10,419 nucleotides of DNA from Campylobacterales bacterium (GTDB lineage Bacteria; Campylobacterota; Campylobacteria; Campylobacterales; QNZT01), in contig WGAE01000144.1 in NCBI GenBank assembly GCA_015489185.1, forward strand, positions 1-10,419, in the 5' to 3' direction. How positions within the stretch are numbered: position 1 is the first letter of the stretch; every line of letters starts with the position of its first letter. The notes beneath the pieces were generated by a model. The model saw only the letters and a list, made by a program, of their open reading frames with translations, made no database searches and was not told where the DNA came from. The position numbers and the translations under genes were made by a program. Of the stretch, positions 6,100 to 10,419 are shown one piece after another.

Positions 6100-6606
6100 A
6101 TGAAGAGACGTTTATCTTGGTGGGCGGGCGGTATTTTGATGTCGCTTTTATTGCTGTTTACTTTTTCCGTGATCGGTGCGAATCGACCGATCGGTGCTTC
6201 AACGTATGTGCCTTACTATGCGGGTATTTTATTCGGTATGGATCCGAAAGATTATACCTATCTTCAGGAGATTGAAAAACCGGGTGCATGGGAAGGGGTG
6301 ATGCTTTTGGGGGCACTTGTCGGCGGTTTTATTACATCGGTTTTTATTACGAAATCGTTTCGTTTGACGGTGATGCCGACTGCGTGGAAACAATATAAAA
6401 ACAAATCAGTGCTTTCACGTCTGGTCTGGAGTTTTGTTTCCGGATTTTTGCTGATTTTGGGTGCGAGACTTGCCGGCGGATGTACTTCCGGGCACTTCTT
6501 GTCAGGGATGAGTCAGACTGCGATCAGCAGTATGATCTTCGGTGCGGTGGTTTTGGTAGTGTTACTGATTACCGGCAGACTCTTTTACCATACGAAGGAG
6601 AAGTAG
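6100..6606 (+). CDS. YeeE/YedE family sulfur-transport protein, N-terminal half
   Basis: This 168-residue inner-membrane protein contains one Sulf_transp (YeeE/YedE) repeat. The key motif is GARLAGGCTSGHFLSGMSQ, with the conserved cysteine C128 and H132. In the YeeE/TsuA family such membrane cysteines pass thiosulfate or a related sulfur species through the membrane. A first membrane segment (about residues 5-27), a short periplasmic loop with RPIGASTYVPYYAG, and three more segments can be read. The ATG at 6100 is chosen because AAGGGG precedes it at good spacing; an in-frame TTG at 6064 has none. The gene stops at 6606 and the next starts on the following base, so the two halves are co-translated. 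Full-length YeeE homologues carry both repeats in one chain, so the pair here very likely forms one transporter. Confidence 0.88.
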   Translation: MKRRLSWWAGGILMSLLLLFTFSVIGANRPIGASTYVPYYAGILFGMDPKDYTYLQEIEKPGAWEGVMLLGALVGGFITSVFITKSFRLTVMPTAWKQYKNKSVLSRLVWSFVSGFLLILGARLAGGCTSGHFLSGMSQTAISSMIFGAVVLVVLLITGRLFYHTKEK

Positions 6607-7275
6607 ATGGATTTGGGTGCATATATCGATTTTGTCGTTTCACGTACGGAGCAGATGTTTACAATCGTGCAACACGAAGGGCACGGTCCTGTCTGGCTTG
6701 TTTTTCTGATCGGAATAGTCTTTGGCGGGATTATTCAGTATGCCCGTGTGGATAAATTTGAAAAAATTGCGGGATTTGCGATGATGAAAGATACGATTAT
6801 CCCCAAAATGCTCTTTTTCGCCATCGGTCTGACGAGCATTTTTCTCTATATTGAAATCAAACTCGGATGGGCGAGTTATCATGTCAAACCGATTATGTTA
6901 CAGGGGTTGATTCTGGGAGGTACAATTTTTGCGATCGGCATGGCGATTATGGGGAAATGCCCCGGAACCGGACCTGTTTCGATTGCGGAAGGGCGTATAG
7001 ATGTACTTGTCGGTGCGATCGGCGGTCTTTTCGGAGGATATGTATTTACGAAATATTACGACACCTTTTTCAAACCTCTGATGGGAGCGAATCTGGGCAA
7101 AACGACACTGGTCGATTTAAGCGGGAAATACGCCCCCGAAGCGGTCTTTGTTTTTGGTGCGGTTTTGATCGCGATCGCCTTTGCCATCCCCAAAATGGAA
7201 CTCTACGACGAAGCGGATCTTGCACAACTGGATGAGTGTGAAAGACCGGATGTGGAGTGTGACGAGAAAAAGTAG
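6607..7275 (+). CDS. YeeE/YedE family sulfur-transport protein, C-terminal half with Cys-containing tail
   Basis: This 222-residue protein is the second Sulf_transp repeat. About five membrane segments are visible, and the conserved GMAIMGKCPGTGPVSIAEGR motif carries C118, the counterpart of C128 in the first half. The following IDVLVGAIGGLFGGYVF helix is also typical. The ATG begins immediately after the TAG of the first half, whose GAAGGAGAAG end supplies the ribosome site. After the last helix a charged tail of about 25 residues contains C211 and C218 in DECERPDVECDEKK. It is acidic, presumably cytoplasmic, and not part of the transport core. The pair could bind a metal or accept sulfur from the pore, but that is inference. 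The substrate is probably thiosulfate or another sulfane-sulfur compound by family, not shown. A hairpin lies 15 bp after the stop. Confidence 0.88.
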   Translation: MDLGAYIDFVVSRTEQMFTIVQHEGHGPVWLVFLIGIVFGGIIQYARVDKFEKIAGFAMMKDTIIPKMLFFAIGLTSIFLYIEIKLGWASYHVKPIMLQGLILGGTIFAIGMAIMGKCPGTGPVSIAEGRIDVLVGAIGGLFGGYVFTKYYDTFFKPLMGANLGKTTLVDLSGKYAPEAVFVFGAVLIAIAFAIPKMELYDEADLAQLDECERPDVECDEKK

Positions 7276-7289
7276 TATCAGGAAAACAA

Positions 7290-7307
7290 CGCGGGATGTT
7301 TCCCGCG
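7290..7307. terminator. Bidirectional hairpin between convergent yeeE half and relE-like gene
   Basis: CGCGGGA and TCCCGCG form a perfect 7-bp GC-rich stem with a four-base loop. On the minus strand it is followed by TTGTTTTCC, so it is best as a terminator for the toxin gene. On the plus strand the tail is not T-rich, but the hairpin lies 15 bp after the transporter stop and may serve both. Confidence 0.65.
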
Positions 7308-7332
7308 GGGTTATGTCAAACAGATTTGGTTG

Positions 7333-7662
7333 CTATTTCTCACACTCCAGTAATATCTCTTTAAGTTCATCATCACTGATCGTCTCTTTGTCCGATTTAC
7401 TGTAAATAGTGAGCAGAATAATTTTCTCTTTTCCCACCTTTACAAGGGTAATAACCCTAAAACCACCGCTTTTACCGGTCGGGATTGAGGAATTGGGTAT
7501 CCTGACTTTGTAGCAATGATTGCCAAGAGATATTCCGAGTGTAGGGTTTTTTTCCAATAAATCAAGTAAAGAAGCATAATCTCTTTTAATTTTTTTGTAT
7601 TTCTTCGCAAGAGCTTTTAACTCTTTCCTAAATCTATGCGTAGTATCAATCTTGAAGTTCAT
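7333..7662 (-). CDS. RelE/ParE-superfamily toxin
   Basis: This 109-residue basic protein has the RelE fold order: an N-terminal strand (NFKIDTTHRFRKELKAL), two helices, and then a four-strand sheet. Candidate catalytic or RNA-contact residues are K52 and R54 in CYKVRIP, R69 in GGFRVITLV, and Y87 in LLTIYSKSD, matching the usual Arg-x(n)-Tyr layout of ribosome-dependent mRNA interferases. The terminal SDDELKEIL helix is common in this branch. By family it would cut mRNA on the ribosome when not bound by antitoxin. The reading frame overlaps the antitoxin gene by 17 bp, the normal antitoxin-first arrangement. It ends just before a strong hairpin. RelE is more likely than ParE (gyrase poison) because the Arg/Tyr residues are intact, but that is not proven. 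Confidence 0.85.
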   Translation of the reverse strand: MNFKIDTTHRFRKELKALAKKYKKIKRDYASLLDLLEKNPTLGISLGNHCYKVRIPNSSIPTGKSGGFRVITLVKVGKEKIILLTIYSKSDKETISDDELKEILLECEK

Positions 7663-7948
7663 TCAAAAGCTCTCTCGCATCTAAAAGTTTGAGTTTGCCT
7701 TGCTCGGCGAGTTTTACTTCCTCGATTGCTTCCCTGAGTCCATCTAATATCTCCTCTTTTGTCGGTTCTTTGTATGTATCCTCATCACGCATTTCAAAAG
7801 GCAATCCGCCGACTTTTTTCACTTTGTGCAAAAAGATATTGATCGCGTCGCTGACGCTGATGCCGTATCCGGCAAAAATCTCTTTTGCACTCTCCCACGC
7901 TTCCGGATCGACTTTGATCGATGTCTGTTTTCTTGTGCTTTTGACCAT
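7646..7948 (-). CDS. RelB/DinJ-family antitoxin
   Basis: This 100-residue protein starts with a ribbon-helix-helix DNA-binding region. TSIKVDPEAWESAKEIF is followed by GISVSDAINIFLHKV and then GGLPFEM, which matches the DinJ/RelB signature (SDAIN.FL and PF). The C-terminal half is acidic and helical (EEILDGLREAIEEVKLAEQG) and should wrap and neutralise the downstream toxin. The start is set at ATG 7948, behind AAAGGATTC. The frame is open further upstream, but the added residues would cover the promoter. By family it represses its own operon alone or with toxin, and direct repeats in the leader may be the operator. The low-GC flanks and lack of link to neighbours suggest a horizontally mobile module, which is common for such pairs. 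Confidence 0.88.
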   Translation of the reverse strand: MVKSTRKQTSIKVDPEAWESAKEIFAGYGISVSDAINIFLHKVKKVGGLPFEMRDEDTYKEPTKEEILDGLREAIEEVKLAEQGKLKLLDARELLNELQD

Positions 7949-7957
7949 GATGAATCC

Positions 7958-7980
7958 TTTGAAGTAATTCTTTTGAAGTA
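7958..7980. repeat. Direct repeats in the toxin-antitoxin leader, candidate operator
   Basis: TTTGAAGTA occurs twice (7958-7966 and 7972-7980) with a 14-bp period. The repeats lie between the -10 box and the antitoxin ribosome site, where ribbon-helix-helix antitoxins normally bind. Confidence 0.45.
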
Positions 7981-7985
7981 TTATA
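7980..7985 (-). promoter_or_regulatory. Extended -10 box of the toxin-antitoxin operon
   Basis: On the minus strand this reads TGTTATAAT, a perfect TATAAT with the TGN extension. It lies 31 bp before the ATG, so the leader is about 25 nt. Confidence 0.65.
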
Positions 7986-8105
7986 ACACGATTCTGAGTG
8001 TTTCGCAAAGAATATTGAAAATAAACAGTTTTTCAGAGAACGTAATTATCAAAACTTCATGAGGCAGGAAAAAAGATAAAAAGATTTGAATAGGGGGAAG
8101 GAAAT

Positions 8106-8149
8106 GCTACTGTGGAATTGTAGCAGGATACGCCTGCAAGACGTATCCT
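8106..8149. other. Tandem hairpins downstream of rpsO
   Basis: Two inverted repeats abut: GCTAC/GTAGC (8106-8110 with 8120-8124) and AGGATACG/CGTATCCT (8125-8132 with 8142-8149), each with a nine-base loop. GCAGG (8123-8127) can alternatively pair with CCTGC (8133-8137), excluding the others. They begin about 14 bp after the rpsO stop on the minus strand, so they may protect or end the rpsO mRNA. No clear T-run follows directly. The remainder of the 214-bp gap up to the antitoxin ATG holds the toxin-antitoxin promoter and AT-rich sequence without a gene. Confidence 0.4.
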
Positions 8150-8162
8150 TGTGAAAAGTGTG

Positions 8163-8435
8163 TTATTTATCTCTGATGCCGAGTGCTTTGATAACTTCAG
8201 AATATCTTTCGTAATCTTTTTTCTTGAGATATCGCATCAATCGTTTGCGCTGACCGACGAGTTTCAAAAGTCCAAGACGTGAGCTGTGATCTTTTTTGTT
8301 TACTTTCAAATGTTCCGTCAGATATGCGATTCTGTTTGTCAGCAGTGCGATCTGTACTTCCGGAGAACCTGTGTCGTTCTCTCCTCTTCCGAATTGCTTG
8401 ATGATTTCCGCTTTTTTAGCCGAATCCAAAGCCAT
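8163..8435 (-). CDS. rpsO: 30S ribosomal protein S15
   Basis: This 90-residue protein matches S15 along its full length and normal size. The N-terminus is MALDSAKKAEIIKQFGR, and the conserved DTGSPEVQIALLTNRI helix follows. HSSRLGLLKLVGQRKRLMRYL, the 16S rRNA-binding core, comes next, with YSEVIKALGIRD at the end. S15 binds the central domain of 16S rRNA early in 30S assembly and bridges to the 50S subunit. The ATG has a strong AGGAGG ribosome site. In many bacteria S15 represses its own translation through a structure in its leader, and the leader here contains a perfect AT-rich palindrome. The usual pnp neighbour is absent; the gene stands alone between the MORN-repeat gene and the toxin-antitoxin pair. 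Confidence 0.97.
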   Translation of the reverse strand: MALDSAKKAEIIKQFGRGENDTGSPEVQIALLTNRIAYLTEHLKVNKKDHSSRLGLLKLVGQRKRLMRYLKKKDYERYSEVIKALGIRDK

Positions 8436-8466
8436 AATGACCTCCTGATTGGTATATTTTGATTTG

Positions 8467-8481
8467 CAATTTTAAAAATTG
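8467..8481. repeat. Perfect palindrome in the rpsO leader
   Basis: CAATTTT-A-AAAATTG is a perfect 7-bp inverted repeat with one central base, just inside the predicted rpsO leader. It may be an mRNA structure or a protein site, but it is weak because it is almost all A/T. Confidence 0.35.
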
Positions 8482-8488
8482 ACCGCGA

Positions 8489-8494
8489 ATTCTA
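8489..8494 (-). promoter_or_regulatory. -10 box of rpsO
   Basis: On the minus strand the hexamer is TAGAAT, preceded by a T-rich segment. The start would be near 8482, giving a leader of about 46 nt that contains the palindrome and the AGGAGG site. Confidence 0.5.
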
Positions 8495-8517
8495 CCTAAA
8501 AGAACCATAAAGAAATA

Positions 8518-9084
8518 TTAATTCAGCACGCCGTCGGTGTAATGCCACTCCGCTTTCAGGTTCCCGTTTTCGAAATACTCTTTGGAAACACCGTTGAGTT
8601 TGCCGTTTTTATAGTTGAGTTCGAGTTTCTTTTTACCGCTTGGATAGTAGACGATGCTGACTCCTTCTTTCACTCCGTTTTTATAGTGCCATACGGCTTT
8701 GAGTTTGCCGTTTTCGTACTCTTTGACCGGACCGTCGAGTTTTTCGTTGTGGTAGGTCAGTTCATATTTGAGTTGACCGTTTTGGTCATATTTTTTGGTA
8801 ACACCTTCCTGGATATTGTCCTTGAAAGTCACTTCGGCGATTTTGACTCCCTGTTCGTTGTACTGTATGCTGACGCCGTCGAGCTTATCGTTTCGATAAA
8901 GCCATTTCGCTTTGAGCATACCGTTTGGATAATACTCTTTGGTAACACCGTTTTTCTTCCCGTTTTCGAAGTTGATTTCAAAATGTACTTTGCCGTTTTG
9001 GTAGTACTCTTTGGAGATTTTTGCATGAAGTGATGACGCTACCAGTGTACCAAGCAGGAGTGAAAACCATATTTTTCTTTGCAC
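8518..9084 (-). CDS. Exported MORN-2-repeat (YwqK-like) protein
   Basis: The 188-residue product starts with a clear signal peptide (MQRKIWFSLLLGTLVASSLHA, predicted cut after residue 21), so it acts in the periplasm or outside. The rest is seven repeats of about 24 residues of the MORN-2 type, each reading roughly [E/K]YY.NG.LK.E..Y.NGKL.GV. The repeats begin with EYYQNG near residue 26 and end with an incomplete EYFENG unit that stops at GVLN. Central residues alternate between a Trp form (KAEWHY) and a Glu form (LELNY). The start is GTG at 9084, because the ATG two bases upstream is in another frame that stops soon; AAAAGG lies six bases before the GTG. Databases often label such proteins YwqK antitoxin, but no toxin partner is present here. 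Such repeats form beta-hairpin stacks that bind proteins or membranes; the ligand is unknown. Confidence 0.88.
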   Translation of the reverse strand: MQRKIWFSLLLGTLVASSLHAKISKEYYQNGKVHFEINFENGKKNGVTKEYYPNGMLKAKWLYRNDKLDGVSIQYNEQGVKIAEVTFKDNIQEGVTKKYDQNGQLKYELTYHNEKLDGPVKEYENGKLKAVWHYKNGVKEGVSIVYYPSGKKKLELNYKNGKLNGVSKEYFENGNLKAEWHYTDGVLN

Positions 9085-9092
9085 ATGAATCC

Positions 9093-9135
9093 TTTTTAAG
9101 TGAATATTTTGAATTTATTAGCCAAAACTTAAAAA
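9093..9135. repeat. Inverted repeat between the divergent MORN and DUF4398 genes
   Basis: TTTTTAAGT (9093-9101) and ACTTAAAAA (9127-9135) are perfect 9-bp complements around a 25-bp loop, within a very AT-rich intergenic stretch. AATATTTT (9103-9110) can also pair with AAAATATT (9132-9139). They lie in the leader of the MORN gene. Low sequence complexity makes chance plausible. Confidence 0.3.
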
Positions 9136-9160
9136 TATTATCAATAAAATTAGTAAAATT

Positions 9161-9166
9161 ATTATA
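9161..9166 (-). promoter_or_regulatory. -10 box for the MORN-repeat gene
   Basis: On the minus strand this is a perfect TATAAT, giving a leader of about 70 nt. On the plus strand the overlapping TATTAT at 9160-9165 could serve the DUF4398/OmpA operon, so the two divergent promoters may share this spot. Confidence 0.4.
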
Positions 9167-9206
9167 TCATGAAGAAGTTTGTTTTACAAGATGAGAGGAG
9201 CAAAAA

Positions 9207-9599
9207 ATGGTGCGAAAATATCTTTTTTTCGGTAGCCTGATATCGGTGATGTTCTGGGGTTCCGGATGTGCGCATACACCTCCCCCGGTAGCCGATATGA
9301 CCAATGCCAAAATGGCGTTGCTCAATGCGGAGAATGCCAAAGAGAGCAGTGCGGCAAAAAATTATTATGATCAGGCTGTCAAACATTTTGAAAAAGCGCG
9401 CCGGGAGATGAAAGCGAAAAATTATGAAACGGCAAAATATGAAGCGCAAAAAGCGATTGCGGACGCACGTGTCGCAAAAATCAAAGCCTCCAATGAAGCG
9501 TTGCAAAAAGAGGTTGATGCCCTTCGTGCCGAAATACGTAAACTCGAAAAGGATTTTGTGACGATCGAGGAGGGAGGAGAGGATCATGAAGCAGAGTAG
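9207..9599 (+). CDS. DUF4398-domain lipoprotein
   Basis: This small 130-residue protein has a signal sequence (VRKYLFFGSLISVMF) and a lipobox-like GSGC with C21 as anchor. The -3 residue is Gly rather than Leu, so the box is not ideal. The mature protein is nearly all helix. Residues about 30-100 fit DUF4398: AAKNYYDQAVKHFEKARREM, then AKNYETAKYEAQKAIADARV, a TPR-like helical hairpin. A C-terminal coiled coil (LQKEVDALRAEIRKLEKDF) and an acidic end follow. The ATG has GAGGAG upstream. The gene overlaps the OmpA-domain lipoprotein gene by 14 bp, so the two are co-expressed and probably act together in the outer envelope. DUF4398 and OmpA domains are often fused or adjacent in other proteobacteria, which supports a physical partnership. 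The precise role is unknown. Confidence 0.9.
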   Translation: MVRKYLFFGSLISVMFWGSGCAHTPPPVADMTNAKMALLNAENAKESSAAKNYYDQAVKHFEKARREMKAKNYETAKYEAQKAIADARVAKIKASNEALQKEVDALRAEIRKLEKDFVTIEEGGEDHEAE

Positions 9600-10395
9600 C
9601 AGATATATGGCGGGGATTTTGTGTATGGTTGCACTGACCGGATGCAGTAGCAAACCGGTTACGACCCCCGCGCTCAAGGCGGTTCAAAAAGTGTACCGGC
9701 AAAAAGCGGCGGATCCGCAGATCAGTCAAAAGGCACCTCTGGCACTTTTTCAGGCGGGTAAAATCTATGATATGAGCGAACACGCCCGGAGTGAAAAAGA
9801 GGCGGAGCACTTGGCATATCTGCTTGAACGGGAACTAAAAGTGGTTGATGAAAGCGCTAAAAAAGCGCAATTGAAAAAAACGCTCGAAGCACTTAAAGAG
9901 AAAAAACAAAAGGCATTGCTGAGTGCCAAAGAGGCGGAATTGCTTTTGCTCAAAAAGAAGATGGAACAGACCGAATCGAAACTCAAAGAGATGGAAGAGT
10001 TAAATGCGAAACAGACCAGCAGAGGGTTGGTGCTGACGCTGGGTGATGTACTTTTTGAGACAGGAAAAGCGACACTGCTTCCTGGTGCACAGCGCGCAAT
10101 CGATAAACTGGCGCAATTTCTGGAAGAGAATCCGGAGCGTGAGGTGCTGATTGAAGGACATACGGACAATGTAGGCAGTGCTACGTACAATCTCGATCTC
10201 TCCCTCAGACGTGCACAGGCGGTGAAAGAGGCGTTGGCGGCAAAGGGAATTGACCCCGAACGTATTCATGCGCGTGGTTATGGAGAAAGGTATCCGGTAG
10301 CATCCAATAGTGACGCGGCGGGAAGACAACGTAACAGACGTGTGGAGATCGTTATTTTGAAAGAGGGAGTCGACCCGGAAGCAATGACACGATAA
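9586..10395 (+). CDS. OmpA-family peptidoglycan-binding lipoprotein with coiled coil
   Basis: This 269-residue protein has a strong lipobox, ALTGC, with C20 lipidated and Ser at +2 favouring the outer membrane. A helical DUF4398-like region follows (about 25-90). A long Lys/Glu/Ala-rich coiled coil comes next (about 90-140). An OmpA-C domain occupies about 145-262: LVLTLGDVLFETGKATLLPG, then LIEGHTDNVGSATYN, SLRRAQAVKEAL and RQRNRRVEIVI. D194 in HTDN and R209 in SLRRAQ correspond to the E. coli OmpA residues D271 and R286 that grip diaminopimelate of peptidoglycan. It should therefore tether the outer membrane to the cell wall, with the coiled coil as spacer. It resembles Pal/YiaD-type lipoproteins but is longer. 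The ATG lies within the end of the DUF4398 gene, after GGAGGGAGGAGAGG. Confidence 0.93.
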   Translation: MKQSSRYMAGILCMVALTGCSSKPVTTPALKAVQKVYRQKAADPQISQKAPLALFQAGKIYDMSEHARSEKEAEHLAYLLERELKVVDESAKKAQLKKTLEALKEKKQKALLSAKEAELLLLKKKMEQTESKLKEMEELNAKQTSRGLVLTLGDVLFETGKATLLPGAQRAIDKLAQFLEENPEREVLIEGHTDNVGSATYNLDLSLRRAQAVKEALAAKGIDPERIHARGYGERYPVASNSDAAGRQRNRRVEIVILKEGVDPEAMTR

Positions 10396-10419
10396 TGCAT
10401 CCTAATATAAAATATAAAT

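Noticed and set aside
8542..9033. Open frame on the plus strand opposite the MORN-repeat gene
   Set aside because: It exists because the repeated codons of the MORN gene lack stops in the complement. The product is a run of Phe/Val-rich repeats without a ribosome site.
8518..9084. Calling the MORN-repeat protein a toxin-antitoxin component
   Set aside because: The YwqK antitoxin label is commonly transferred by similarity. Here the protein has a signal peptide and no adjacent toxin gene, and the nearby RelE-type toxin already has its own RelB-type antitoxin.
1..10419. CRISPR array, tRNA, rRNA, insertion sequence or prophage genes
   Set aside because: I looked for regularly spaced direct repeats, cloverleaf-like segments and transposase or integrase motifs and saw none. 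The only tandem repetition is within the MORN gene.

Overview
The window is about 10.4 kb of a moderately AT-rich bacterial chromosome (G+C estimated by eye in the mid-40s percent). Gene content and style suggest a free-living, sulfur-metabolising member of the Campylobacterota (former Epsilonproteobacteria), in the Sulfuricurvum/Sulfurovum/Sulfurimonas range. The signs are short intergenic gaps, promoters with a good -10 box but poor -35 box, a split YeeE/YedE sulfur-transport pair, a hemerythrin gene and a DUF4398/OmpA pair. The genus is inferred, not proven.

Left part (1-1464, minus strand): a three-gene operon of a hemerythrin-like di-iron protein, a DUF2249 protein and a polytopic membrane protein that resembles the heme-copper oxidase subunit I/NnrS group and runs off the left edge. 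Upstream is a clean DNR/FNR-type site, TTGAT-N4-GTCAA, centred 41.5 bp before the start point predicted from a TATACT -10 box. This suggests class II activation by a Crp/Fnr regulator responding to low oxygen or nitric oxide.

Centre-left (1635-4177): a membrane diguanylate cyclase (GGEEF, intact I-site) is transcribed divergently from the operon. A minimal rhomboid protease follows, with its own -10 box across the cyclase stop codon. An EamA/DMT transporter converges on the rhomboid gene with a 4-bp overlap.

Centre (4301-7275, plus strand): an unrecognised 536-residue lipoprotein with a CBM9/DOMON-like beta-sandwich and a propeller-like C-terminus, a hairpin, then two abutting genes that together form one split YeeE/YedE sulfur transporter. 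The second half ends in an acidic tail with a cysteine pair.

Right part (7290-10395): a RelB/DinJ-RelE toxin-antitoxin pair, rpsO (ribosomal protein S15) and an exported protein of seven MORN-2-like repeats, all on the minus strand. Divergent from these is a two-lipoprotein operon (DUF4398 plus OmpA-C) that probably links the outer membrane to peptidoglycan. I found no tRNA, rRNA, CRISPR array, insertion sequence or prophage gene. The observations most worth following up are the regulatory site of the hemerythrin operon, the unknown lipoprotein, and the Cys-tailed split transporter.
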